NCBI RefSeq assembly: GCF_036108815.1
Contig: NZ_CP107985.1
Coordinates: 682,001 to 746,000 of the forward strand
Reading direction: 5' to 3'
DNA: 64,000 bases
Origin: Streptomyces sp. NBC_00353
GTDB taxonomy: Bacteria; Actinomycetota; Actinomycetes; Streptomycetales; Streptomycetaceae
Position numbers and translations under genes: made by a program. A model generated the notes under the pieces. That model did not search any database. It saw only the letters and a list, made by a program, of their open reading frames with translations, and was not told the origin of the DNA. Below, piece by piece: positions 7,675 to 15,202 of the stretch (position 1 is the stretch's first letter; each line of letters starts with the position of its first letter).

Positions 7675-8495
7675 CTAACACAATGCCTGGACTCGCCTGT
7701 AGGTGATCACACAGCAGGCGAGCCTCAGGAACGCCTCGTGGATGTCGTCGCGGATCTCCCAGCGGATCCGTAGCCGTCGGAAGCCGTGGATCCACGCGTT
7801 CGTCCGCTCGACTACCCAGCGGACCGAGCTCAGGCCGGAGCCGTGCGGAACTCCGCGTCGGGCGATGACCGGCTTGATGCCGCGCTTTCACAGGAGCCGA
7901 CGGTACTTGTCGAAGTCGTAGCCCCGGTCGGCGAACAACTGCCGCGGCCGGTGACGGGGGCGACCGGTCACTCCGCGGATCCGCGGGATCGCGTCGAGCA
8001 GGGGCAGCAGCTGGGTGATGTCGTGGCGGTTGCCACCGGTCAGGGTGATGGCGAGCGGGGTGCCGCCTGCGTCGGTGATGACGTGGTGCTTCGAGCCGGG
8101 CCGGGCACGGTCGACCGGGCTCGGCCCGGTTTTGGGTAGCCCCGACGGGCCTGATGGTGGGAGCCGTCGATCACCGCCCGGGACCAGTCCAGCTTCCCGG
8201 CACGGTGCAGCTCGGTCAGCAGCACCTGGTGCAGCCGGTCCCACACCCCGGCCTTGTGCCAGTCCCGCAGCCGGCGCCAGCACGTCATCCCGGACCCGAA
8301 GCCGAGCTCCTGCGGCAGCCACTCCCACTGGATCCCGGTGTGCAGCACGAACAGGATGCCCTGCAGGCAACCACGGTCGCCCAGTGGCAGCCGGCCGGGA
8401 TGGCGCGGACGCCGCTGCCTGACCGGCAGCAACGGCTCGATCCGCCTCCACAGGTCATCCGGCACCATCCACGGAGGGCCGTTTCCCTTCCCCAT
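7675..8495 (-). pseudogene. IS5-family transposase, frameshifted with a nonsense codon
   Basis: The first part (MGKGNGPPWMVPDDLWRRI, then GRLPLGDRGCLQGILFVLH, QWEWLPQELGFGSGMTCWRR and WSRAVIDGSH) is the N-terminal IS5 domain. The frame shifts near 8145 to KTGPSPVDRARPGSKHHV, ITDAGGTPL and FADRGYDFDKYRRLL. An in-frame TGA follows, after which the same frame continues KRGIKPVIARRGVPHGSG, RWVVERTNAWIHGF and CVITYRRVQALC to the TAG at 7675. IS5 elements can use programmed frameshifting, but the internal TGA makes this copy non-functional. Confidence 0.85.
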
Positions 8496-8512
8496 GACTC
8501 GTTCAACGAGCC

Positions 8513-8538
8513 AGCCAGGAAGGGGATATGGCTACGAC
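8513..8538. repeat. 26-bp direct repeat, copy 1
   Basis: AGCCAGGAAGGGGATATGGC then TACGAC, between the transposase start and the IS right end, is repeated exactly at 9540-9565. The second copy is probably a stranded IS fragment. Confidence 0.85.
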
Positions 8539-8638
8539 CAGGCTTCTATTAGGTGCTCTAATAGGTGCTCTAACTCCCGCAGCTGACGGCCTGGAAAATA
8601 GGGTGCGATCGGCTGAGCTGGGGTGATAGGTAAGCGAT

Positions 8639-9400
8639 GTGACAGAGAGTCTTGAGTATTCCGCCCTGCTGCAACTGATCGACGAGCGGTCGGCCGCGTT
8701 CAGGAGTGCGGTTGCCGCCGCGCCCAGCCTTGACGCGCCGGTGCCGTCCTGCCCCGAGTGGACGTTGTTCGATCTGGTGCAGCACCTGGGTACGGGCCAG
8801 CGCTGGTGGGCCGCGATCGTCGCCGCGGGCCCGGCCGAGGCTCCGCCGGCCAAGGATGCCGCGGAGGTGCCGCGCGAGCTCGAGGCGCTGCTGGCCTGGT
8901 ACGCCGAGTCGAACGAGCTGCTGCTGAGTGCGCTGCGCGAGGCTGGCCCGGAGCGCGAGTGCTGGGCGTGGTGGGGCGCCGGCTTGTCGCCGGCGAATGC
9001 CTGGGGCGTTGCCCGGCGCCGGGTGCACGAGGTGCTGGTGCACACCTACGACGCCCAGCTCGCCGCAGGCGCCGTGCAGCCGATGCCGACGGACGTCGCG
9101 ATCGACGGCGTGGCCGAGTTTCTCGACACCTGCAACTCCACCCCGGCGGCCTGGCCTCACGAGGCCGCCACCATCCACTACCACGCCACCGAGGGCCGCT
9201 CCTGGCTCCTCGCGCTGGACGGCACCGGCGCCTGGCCCGCACCCCTCACGGACGACGCCGCGCCCGCCTCCGCTTCGGCCACGGGCACGGCCGAGCAGCT
9301 GCTCCTCTTCGTCTGGGGCCGCCTCACGGTGAGCGACCTGAAGATCGAGGGCGACCAGCAGGTGTTCGAGCAGCTGATCGCCTGGGAGCCCGAGGAGTAG
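8639..9400 (+). CDS. Maleylpyruvate isomerase family mycothiol-dependent protein
   Basis: A 253-residue protein of the TIGR03083 (MDMPI/DinB_2) family. Residues 1-150 are the helical metal-binding domain, with PVPSCPEWTLFDLVQHL and the HEVLVHTYDAQLAAG motif. The His residues of QHL and of RVHEVLVHTYDAQ are the likely metal ligands. The C-terminal domain (ATGTAEQLLLFVWGRL) is the MDMPI_C domain. Members use mycothiol as a cofactor for isomerisation or transfer. GTG start at 8639. Its left neighbour is an IS and its right neighbour a gene fragment, so it is an isolated survivor with no operon context. Confidence 0.9.
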   Translation: MTESLEYSALLQLIDERSAAFRSAVAAAPSLDAPVPSCPEWTLFDLVQHLGTGQRWWAAIVAAGPAEAPPAKDAAEVPRELEALLAWYAESNELLLSALREAGPERECWAWWGAGLSPANAWGVARRRVHEVLVHTYDAQLAAGAVQPMPTDVAIDGVAEFLDTCNSTPAAWPHEAATIHYHATEGRSWLLALDGTGAWPAPLTDDAAPASASATGTAEQLLLFVWGRLTVSDLKIEGDQQVFEQLIAWEPEE

Positions 9401-9404
9401 CCAG

Positions 9405-9539
9405 TCAACACCGCCAGCGGACGGCCTCGATGACGTCCGCGTCGGTGAACATCGCGAACAGCTCCGCCTCCGCGCGGCGGACGGCCAGTACGGCCTCGTA
9501 CAGCTCGGGCCCGAGCGCCTCCCGCAGCACTGCCGACTC
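9405..9539 (-). pseudogene. Glutamine synthetase family C-terminal fragment
   Basis: The frame ending at 9405 reads SAVLREALGPELYEAVLAVR then RAEAELFAMFTDADVIEAVR and WRC. This closely follows the C-terminus of actinobacterial glutamine-synthetase-like proteins (LREALGPxL...AVRRAE...TRWRY). It is cut at 9540, where IS-derived sequence begins. The catalytic domain is missing from the window. Confidence 0.6.
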
Positions 9540-9565
9540 AGCCAGGAAGGGGATATGGCTACGAC
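9540..9565. repeat. 26-bp direct repeat, copy 2 (stranded IS fragment)
   Basis: Identical to 8513-8538 inside the IS5 element. Here it joins the glutamine synthetase fragment on the left directly to the tRNA-Gly fragment on the right, with a two-base overlap. Confidence 0.8.
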
Positions 9566-9585
9566 TCGCGCTCTGAGCTTGGGAA
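9564..9585 (-). repeat. tRNA-Gly fragment, second att-like copy
   Basis: These 22 bases equal 6230-6251, covering part of the T-arm, the variable loop and the anticodon 3' arm of tRNA-Gly(CCC) in the same orientation. The acceptor end is replaced by the IS fragment. It is followed after 26 bases by TCTGACCTGC and the same arm layout as at 12953. Confidence 0.65.
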
Positions 9586-9739
9586 GCTGAGGTGATCTGG
9601 GGCCCGCGCGCGTCTGACCTGCACTGCAAAGCCTTCGATGCTTGGTGGGTGAGCCCGTTAATTCCCCAAGGCTCCCCGCGGTTCCCCGCACGATCTGGCA
9701 CGTGTCTGGCACGCCTCTTGTCGGTACCGGGGCTGTCCT

Positions 9740-10543
9740 CTAGCAGTCGTAGCGGTGTGCGTAGGGCAGTTCGGGACACTGGCGGCACAGGAAGATATAG
9801 ATGCCGCCCAGGTCACCCATCACCATGTCGAGGTCTTCCTCTGGGGTGACGCTGAGCAGGTGCTCCATGCGGTCGCCACAGTCGCAGACCGGCCAGTCGG
9901 GGGACTGGTTCCAGGCCGGATACCCTCCAACCTTGTTCTGCAGCGCACACGCCAACAGCGTGTACTCCATGCCGAAGCGCTCTTCGAGCTCCTCGATGCG
10001 GGGCTGCAAGGTCTGCCCAAGCTCCCGCGGCAGATCCCAGTTCGGGTACTCCACCACAGGGGTGGGAGACACTGTGCACGGGCTGGGCATGAACTCTTCT
10101 TCGTACTCACCCTCCCGCGGGGCGGGGATGTCCCGAAGTATGCCGGTGGCGAGCACATCCGCCTCGCTGCGCCAGTAGAGCTTCGGGAGTGCGGCGCATG
10201 CCTGGTCCCGAGGATGGATCAACGGGCACCAGACCAGTTGGAGTACGTCCAGGCCTTCCGGGAAGGCAAGTTCGGGCGTGTCTCGTGCGAAGAGCTGTAC
10301 CACCGGCACCATGGAGACGGTCCCGGCCGGGTTCTTCTCGTTGGGCCAAGCCCAGTGTCCCGGTTGTCCGCAGGATGGCCAGGGCTCGTCAACTGGCCAG
10401 AGCATGGGGCCGCCCAGGGAACTATCCCCGATACTGGGGGACCCGTTCTTCGGCAACAGCAGCGTCGTCCGCCGGCCGAGCGCCGCGAGTTCAGGTATCA
10501 GGTCACCCAGGTCATACGGTGGGCCTCCAAAGCTCTGCTCCAC
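9740..10543 (-). CDS. DUF1963 (YwqG-like) protein
   Basis: A 267-residue protein with the DUF1963 features: SLGGPMLWPVDEPWPSC near residue 43, MVPVVQLFARD (residues 78-88), and a C-terminal domain with VGGYPAWNQSPDWPVC and the paired cysteines CDCGDRMEHLL and FLCRQCPE. These Cys could bind a metal, which is inference. DUF1963 proteins are cytoplasmic and often encoded near toxin or SUKH immunity genes; their biochemical role is not established. A second uncharacterised small gene lies 189 bases upstream on the same strand. The DUF name is from memory. Confidence 0.82.
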   Translation of the reverse strand: MEQSFGGPPYDLGDLIPELAALGRRTTLLLPKNGSPSIGDSSLGGPMLWPVDEPWPSCGQPGHWAWPNEKNPAGTVSMVPVVQLFARDTPELAFPEGLDVLQLVWCPLIHPRDQACAALPKLYWRSEADVLATGILRDIPAPREGEYEEEFMPSPCTVSPTPVVEYPNWDLPRELGQTLQPRIEELEERFGMEYTLLACALQNKVGGYPAWNQSPDWPVCDCGDRMEHLLSVTPEEDLDMVMGDLGGIYIFLCRQCPELPYAHRYDC

Positions 10544-10732
10544 GGGCGCGGCCTCCTCAGATCAACAGGTCCAGTTCTTGGGCAAGCTACCTCTTCGTTC
10601 CGAAGCAATGCGTCCGACCCGATGGGCTGCGGCTCAACGGTCCTTGACCTGTGTGAACTGTTCGCCAGAGTCCGTGGACCTCCGCCTCGGTGTGGGGTCG
10701 TTGTAGCGCAGTTAGACACTCGGCCTGTGCCC

Positions 10733-11017
10733 CTACAGGCCGCGTAGTGCCTCGTATAGGTCGCCGTAGGCTGTCCAACAGTCGATGCTGCCGTCTTCGT
10801 ACAGGCTGCCCATGTACCAGTCGTCGTCGTGGACTGGCTTCACGAGGCACAGACTATGGAACCCGAGCACGATTTCTGGTTGCAGCACCTCGTCGGTTCC
10901 GTCGAAGGCTACCCACTTCACCGCCCTGTTTGGGGCCAGGACAACAGCCTCTTGGTCCCCGGATACGTCGGCAATCTGCTGAAGGGTCCACCCCCGGGGT
11001 AGCTGCGCGTCTGCCAT
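10733..11017 (-). CDS. Small hypothetical acidic protein
   Basis: A 94-residue protein starting MADAQLPRGWTLQQIADVSG and ending DGSIDCWTAYGDLYEALRGL. It is acidic, rich in Trp, and its C-terminus ends in a helix after a strand-like DDDWYMGSLYED segment, the style of small immunity-like proteins. No domain is recognised. It shares strand with the DUF1963 gene downstream, and 189 bases separate them. Confidence 0.72.
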   Translation of the reverse strand: MADAQLPRGWTLQQIADVSGDQEAVVLAPNRAVKWVAFDGTDEVLQPEIVLGFHSLCLVKPVHDDDWYMGSLYEDGSIDCWTAYGDLYEALRGL

Positions 11018-11871
11018 CCACGGATGATCTCACCCGCCCGGTGTGGACCACCGCTTTAGGAGCGAGGTTGGGCGAGCACAGGCGTGACCTACTGACTTCC
11101 TGACTTCGGCAGAGTCCGGCCGAAGTCACCCTGGGTACCCCGGTTCCCCGTGAGTCCCCGTCCGTTCTGGCACGAGAGTGGCACGATCCGGGGGGCGTAC
11201 CTTGCAGCGTCCGCCCTAGTTCGGAAGACCCCGTATGTGGGTGGCGGCTGACCTGCGAAGCCCCTGACCTGGGCCGGAGCGTGGTCGGTGCCGCTGTTCC
11301 CCGTGAGTCCCCGCTGCGTCCCGCCGTAACGGGCATGCAACGGGCACGGTCCCGGCCGGGTAAGAGCACGCATGGGCTCGGCACGCGTGTTGACGAGCGG
11401 GCCACCCCCACCAGTAGCCGAAGAAGTGAGGGGCCGGGTCTCTGACCTGCAACCCTCCAATCGATCAACGCTGCGACCTGCGACTTAGCTGTCGACGGTT
11501 GTCAGCGTCAGTCGTCGTTGAGCACCCTCGGACGGCCCACAGACGGCCCGGCTCACGGACCCGATGAGCCGCTGGCCCATGCATCGCGACCAGGTACGAC
11601 AAGACCCCGGACGGCTACCTGGCCGGACTCCGCCTGCGCGCGTCGATGAGTGCGGACCCGTCACCGTCCGACGACGTTGATGTCAGCCGTGGATGTCAGC
11701 CACCGCCGATCAAGCACGACTTCGGAGGCCGTTGCGACTTCCGGCGTGGCGCTGATCAGAGACGAACGATGCTCCTTCGCTCAGGTGCCAATCCACGAAT
11801 ATGCGGCAGCTTGGCCGGCCCGTGCGTTATCGCCTGAGCCGTCCCGGGCAGCCGCGGAGCCATTGGCGACG
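11018..11871. other. Att-arm-like repeats and transposase debris, no intact gene
   Basis: Two copies of a degenerate module are seen: GTTCCCCGTGAGTCCCCG at 11142-11159 and at 11295-11312, each followed by TGGCACG- or GGGCACGG-type motifs. CTGACCTGC occurs at 11249-11257 and 11443-11451. The same words follow the tRNA fragments at 9564 and 12916. The right part holds a transposase tail at 11583. The remaining open frames show no protein-like pattern. Confidence 0.4.
11583..11648 (+). pseudogene. Transposase C-terminal scrap (IS5 superfamily)
   Basis: The frame reads IATRYDKTPDGYLAGLRLRA then SM, the typical last residues of IS5-superfamily transposases (ATRYDKTxxSYLA...L). No upstream transposase sequence is present, so only about 22 residues remain. 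Confidence 0.45.
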
Positions 11872-12498
11872 TCAAATGGAGACGTCAGTGGTAACTGACG
11901 CGCCGTTCCCGAGAAGGAGCTCGAGCAAGGCAGCGTCGTGGGGGCGTAGCCAGTAGGACTCGGTGCCGAGATCCACAGCTACGGTGTACCCCATTCGGGC
12001 CTGTGTGCCATTCTGCTGCTGGCGCTCCCGACGTGCGGCCACCGGGCCCTGAAGGTTGATCGGCTGGTCAGTACTGCCCTTCCCGCGCTTGCGCCAGGCC
12101 AGACAGACCTCGCCGTCCGAGGACTGGTGCAGGAGCACGTGGCCGAGGGTCTGACTGCCGTCGCGCAGGCCAAGCGAGAGCATGCTGAGACGCACTCCTT
12201 GCCGAAGCCTCGCGGCGTCGGCCTCGACCGTGCGGGAGGCTCCCAGCCCGAGGCGAGCGGTCAGTTTTGCGGCCCAGCCGCGGTACAGGGCGCAGGTCGC
12301 TTGCGCCCCCTTCGGAGCCATGAGGAAGGAAACCGGAAGTAGCGCCCAAATCAACGGCTGAAGAACAAAAAAGAAGATCACGAAGCCCAGCAGACCGAGT
12401 GGCGCCCCTCCCAACGTCAGGCCGCCGAAAAACAGACCGAAGCCGACAGCAAACAGGATCAAGAGGTGTATCTGAGTACGGACGTTCACGGTTCCCAC
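11872..12498 (-). CDS. Hypothetical membrane protein
   Basis: A 208-residue protein. Two adjacent membrane spans are clear, at about residues 10-32 (LLILFAVGFGLFFGGLTLGG) and 34-60 (LGLLGFVIFFFVLQPLIWAL then LPVSFL). A soluble C-terminal part of about 150 residues contains LGHVLLHQSSDGEVCLAWR and ends ALLELLLGNGASVTTDVSI. The soluble part is probably cytoplasmic. No domain is recognised. It lies between att-like debris on both sides, so it may be cargo of an old element. Confidence 0.75.
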   Translation of the reverse strand: MGTVNVRTQIHLLILFAVGFGLFFGGLTLGGAPLGLLGFVIFFFVLQPLIWALLPVSFLMAPKGAQATCALYRGWAAKLTARLGLGASRTVEADAARLRQGVRLSMLSLGLRDGSQTLGHVLLHQSSDGEVCLAWRKRGKGSTDQPINLQGPVAARRERQQQNGTQARMGYTVAVDLGTESYWLRPHDAALLELLLGNGASVTTDVSI

Positions 12499-12868
12499 CA
12501 GTGTGCTTACTGTTCCAATTAGGCGAACCGGCAGGCTACCTGATGATCAGAGCTCGTTGACCATGGAGAACGTAGTGGTTCTCAGGTCAGCCTCGGGCGG
12601 GAGTGCGGACACACGTGGGCGTCGGCGCGATCTTTGGTTGATGGCACGCCCGGACTGGGGTCGAGCATGGCCAGGGAGCCGTACGCCAGCCGCGAATGCG
12701 GCTGGCTCCTGCCTGCCCGTAACAAGCCCGATCGGCTCCCTCGTCTTGCTCGACGTCGGGTTCCAGGCAACACGTTCTCCGGGTGCGGTGGGGCAGCGAC
12801 GATCAGTCGGCCTGACGGCTCGAACTACCGAGCCTGTGGCACGGGTGTGGCACGGCCGTGATCACGAC
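12499..12868. other. No supported gene
   Basis: No frame has protein-like composition. GTGGCACGGGTGTGGCACGG at 12837-12856 is another copy of the att-arm motif seen at 11178 and 13065. Confidence 0.35.
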
Positions 12869-12909
12869 AAGGGCCAGCTCCAGAGGATCAAGCCTCTGAA
12901 CTGGCCCTT
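12869..12909. terminator. Long hairpin beside the tRNA-Arg fragment
   Basis: AAGGGCCAG pairs with CTGGCCCTT and CAGAGG with CCTCTG around ATCAAG, with a small internal bulge. It lies seven bases before the tRNA fragment, where tRNA terminators usually sit, and could act in either direction. Confidence 0.6.
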
Positions 12910-12915
12910 AGCCGT

Positions 12916-12952
12916 GTGCCCCGGCAGGATTCGAACCTGCGACACCCGCTTT
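12916..12952 (-). other. tRNA-Arg 3' fragment, attachment-site remnant
   Basis: Read on the minus strand, the segment gives an anticodon-arm 3' side, the T-arm GCAGGTTCGAATCCTGC and the acceptor CGGGGCAC, the 3' end of what I take to be tRNA-Arg(CCT). After CCGCTTT the sequence turns to GGGAGCGTGGTGGGG and no 5' tRNA half follows. About 30 bases further comes GGGTCTGACCTGC, the same arm word found after the tRNA-Gly fragment at 9564. The isoacceptor call is from memory of Streptomyces tRNAs. Confidence 0.55.
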
Positions 12953-13117
12953 GGGAGCGTGGTGGGGCGAGTTGGGGTCTGACCTGCGGGATGCCGACTT
13001 CGGCGTCTGCTGGCCGTGGCCTCCGTCAGCAGCCGCAGTTCCCCGTGCGTCCCCGCTCGATCTGGCGCGGTTGTGGCACAGGGCAGCGTCGACCACCCCT
13101 GTTCGCGCCTGTTGGTG

Positions 13118-13558
13118 TCAGCTGCTGACGTCGGGAACCGGGGCGCTCGACGAGTTCGGGCTACTTGCACGCCGGATCATCTCCACAACGTGCACCGCCT
13201 GCTCCGGGTAGGCCCATAGCCGTACGGGCCCCGCAGACGATTCACACTCGAGCACCAGCGCTTTGGCCGGGACCCGCAACATTTCGCGGAAGGTCGCTTG
13301 GTGTGCGCGGATGTAGCGTAGATCTTTCGGGAGTTCGCGCAGCCGCGTCCTCGACCAGCGAGGCTTCCATTGGAACTTGCCTCCGGCGCGTACCTGGCCA
13401 AGGCTGTATCGGGGCCCCTCGTCCGGCAGGTTGGCCCCGACCTGGAAGAAGACTGTTTGCCCTGCTTCGGTCTGAGTGGCTGTTCGCCGCGCTCGCCGCG
13501 CCAGGAGGAGCCTCCCGATCACGCCGCCGATGAGGGCAGCACAGAGTCCCTGAATCAT
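13118..13558 (-). CDS. Small membrane-anchored protein, DUF2550-like
   Basis: A 146-residue protein with an N-terminal span (GLCAALIGGVIGRLLLARRA) followed by a soluble domain: DEGPRYSLGQVRAGGKFQW, then RTRLRELPKDLRYIRAHQAT and LECESSAGPVRLWAYPEQAV. The pattern of one span, a strand with Y-x-x-G-x-x-R and a final amphipathic helix resembles actinobacterial DUF2550 proteins, though similarity is only by eye. The cytoplasmic domain has a PH-like strand pattern. Function unknown. Confidence 0.72.
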   Translation of the reverse strand: MIQGLCAALIGGVIGRLLLARRARRTATQTEAGQTVFFQVGANLPDEGPRYSLGQVRAGGKFQWKPRWSRTRLRELPKDLRYIRAHQATFREMLRVPAKALVLECESSAGPVRLWAYPEQAVHVVEMIRRASSPNSSSAPVPDVSS

Positions 13559-13617
13559 GCGTGAAGATTACAGGCGGCCAACTCACTGCCGAGGGGTTCG
13601 GCGCATCTCGGACCTGG

Positions 13618-13806
13618 TCAGCGCTTCTGCTTGTAGCGGTCGACGAGTTCTCCGGTGACGATGATGATCCCTGCGAGGAGTGCACTCGTGTACCAGCTGT
13701 TCGGGCTGCCAAGCACCTGGGCAAGCGACCAGCACATCACGGTGCCAACGATCCAGGCTACGGCCCAGACCAAGGATTCCGGCACGACCGGGCGTGGGAT
13801 CTTCAC
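13618..13806 (-). CDS. Small two-span membrane protein
   Basis: A 62-residue protein starting MKIPRPVVPESLVWAVAWIV and ending GELVDRYKQKR. It has two spans, at about residues 10-30 and 40-55 (SALLAGIIIVTGELV), with a short loop containing GSPNSWY. The basic tail puts the C-terminus in the cytoplasm. It lies 59 bases downstream of the DUF2550-like gene start on the same strand. Unrecognised family. Confidence 0.65.
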   Translation of the reverse strand: MKIPRPVVPESLVWAVAWIVGTVMCWSLAQVLGSPNSWYTSALLAGIIIVTGELVDRYKQKR

Positions 13807-13911
13807 GGAGTCGCCTGGCGCGGCCAGCCGGGGCGAAGACAGAGGCAGGCCGCGCCGCTGAGGCGGCGCGCACCCGCGCCGTGCGCGGGTCTTGATGAAG
13901 TAGAGAAACTC

Positions 13912-14283
13912 TTACCGCGCCGGCTGTTCGCGTTGGGCTCGGAACTGGTCGAGCAGGGCGAAGAAGAGGTCGATGGCTGGTGTTCCGGTGGCCTCTGCCT
14001 CGCGTTCGATCTCCACGGCCCAAAGGACTGAGCTGGCACGGCCGTTTCGCTCACACAGCCATGCGTCGAAAGGGGCCTGACCGCCCGGCGTCCAGAAAGG
14101 GAAGTCCTCCTCGATGCCGTGGACTTCCATGGCCACGCGGTATCCGTGCAGGAGGGAGCTGAGGTGCAGGAGGGAGCTCCGGCGGACCCACATCCCGGGT
14201 CGAAGCCGCACTTGGTCCAGGAAGTCGTAGACGTCCCGCAGCTCGGCCATATGGCGAGGCTTTGATCCGCCCCGCTCCTTCAT
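13912..14283 (-). CDS. Conserved hypothetical protein
   Basis: A 123-residue protein with AELRDVYDFLDQVRLRPGMW, SLLHLSSLLHGYRVAMEVHG and IDLFFALLDQFRAQRE. I recall similar Streptomyces proteins with the RPGMxV...SLxHLESLLHGYxxAL pattern, all uncharacterised and often in variable regions. The start at 14283 is favoured because its ATG overlaps the TGA of the upstream NUDIX remnant (ATGA), which indicates translational coupling; an ATG at 14250 is an alternative. The last helix lies next to a run of acidic and aromatic residues. Function unknown. Confidence 0.72.
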   Translation of the reverse strand: MKERGGSKPRHMAELRDVYDFLDQVRLRPGMWVRRSSLLHLSSLLHGYRVAMEVHGIEEDFPFWTPGGQAPFDAWLCERNGRASSVLWAVEIEREAEATGTPAIDLFFALLDQFRAQREQPAR

Positions 14284-14502
14284 GCGGACGTACTCAGGTG
14301 CTTGCCGTCGTGGCTCCGCACGTGAGGGCCGGCCCCGTCCAGGGCATCGAGGAGGCGGATCGCGTAGACCTCGGACATGCGCTCGGTGATCTGCTCCGGG
14401 GTGAGCCAGTCGACCGCGGTTGATTCGGCTGACGTGCGCTCGGTGCCCCCTGAAGGCTTGCACCGGAAGACCGGTGACGCTGGTTACCAGGCGTTGCAGC
14501 AT
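14280..14502 (-). pseudogene. NUDIX hydrolase C-terminal remnant
   Basis: Frame one gives MLQRLVTSVTGLPV. After a one-base shift near 14465 the other frame continues VFRCKPSGGTERTSAEST, then AVDWLTPEQITERMSEVYAI and RLLDALDGAGPHVRSHDGK. This matches the C-terminal half of actinobacterial NUDIX hydrolases (VFRCRP...ESxAVxWLTPxE). The Nudix box itself is absent. The stop codon overlaps the ATG of the downstream gene, so the two once formed an operon. Confidence 0.6.
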
Positions 14503-14574
14503 TGTTGGCCGGTGTTAAAACTTTGCCGGGGCCCTGATGCGCGGAGTGGCGGCCGGGCAGGCTAGTTTGCTCGG

Positions 14575-15015
14575 ATGAGTCTCCTTGATGATGTGGCCGA
14601 GCGCGACGGCTGGCGATGCTGGGTGTGTGACGAGGCCGTCGACCCCGACGAGTCGGTGAACGACCCGCGGGGGCCCAGCGTCGACAGCCGGACTGCCGAC
14701 CGGAAGGCCAAGGTCGCCGAGCGGCTCGCGCACCGCGGATGCAACACCCGCAAGGGCGCGGTCAAGGTGGTCATCGCCTGGCCGGACCGCCTGTACGTGG
14801 TCGAACCCGCGCCGCTGATCACCGTTGCCGGGAGGCTGGAGCGCAAGGGGGGCCGCGAGATGGTGGGCCGTTGTCCGACCAGGCGGGACGCCCAAGAGGC
14901 GGCGGATTGGCTGGTTGACCGGTTCTCCCGACTGGTACCGGGACTGCCGGTGACCGCAGACATCGAGCCTGGCGGCGGCCAGTTCCTCGTCATCCTGGCC
15001 ACCGGCCGCCGCTGA
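14575..15015 (+). CDS. HNH-like zinc-binding protein
   Basis: A 146-residue protein. The N-terminus ERDGWRCWVCDEAVDP and the later ERLAHRGCNTRKGA form an HNH-like finger: a Cys pair, then His-x-x-Cys-Asn. The loop VNDPRGPSVDSRTADRKAK is strongly conserved in Streptomyces homologues as I recall them. The C-terminal half (RRDAQEAADWLVDRFSRL) is a separate helical or strand domain. HNH proteins are nucleases or zinc-stabilised structural modules; a canonical catalytic His-Asn-His triad is not obvious here, so nuclease activity is uncertain. It is divergent from the NUDIX remnant. Confidence 0.8.
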   Translation: MSLLDDVAERDGWRCWVCDEAVDPDESVNDPRGPSVDSRTADRKAKVAERLAHRGCNTRKGAVKVVIAWPDRLYVVEPAPLITVAGRLERKGGREMVGRCPTRRDAQEAADWLVDRFSRLVPGLPVTADIEPGGGQFLVILATGRR

Positions 15016-15177
15016 CCAGGGATCACCAGCGCACACTCGCGTCGAGCCGAACCGTCAGCCCACACCGACCTGTCCTGGCACGAGCTGACCCACATTGCTC
15101 GCCTGTGCCCAGCTACGGATCGATGTCGCCGATTGCCGCAGCCATGACTGAGGCCGAACCGGAAACACTGTGCGTGC

Positions 15178-15202
15178 TCCCAACCGAAACGGCAAGGCTA
15201 GG
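15178..15202. repeat. Solo IS1380-type terminal repeat
   Basis: CCCAACCGAAACGGCAAGGC then TAGG matches the right end of the IS1380 element at 17619-17641 with one change, in the same orientation. No transposase is attached to it. It supplies the stop codon of the gene at 15198. Confidence 0.8.

Larger units (their letters stand above)
7666..8561 (-). mobile_element. IS5-family insertion sequence, inactivated
   Basis: The element is about 896 bp. The left end TAAGAGGAGCTAACACAA (7666-7683) matches the inverted right end TTAGAGCACCTAATAGAA (8544-8561) at most positions, and both continue into GCCTGG inside the element. It carries one transposase gene on the minus strand. A second copy of TAGGTGCTCTAA directly follows the right end at 8562-8573. 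No clean target duplication is visible. Confidence 0.75.

Noticed and set aside
12916..12990. An intact tRNA-Arg gene
   Set aside because: Homology stops at the anticodon arm, so the 5' half is missing.
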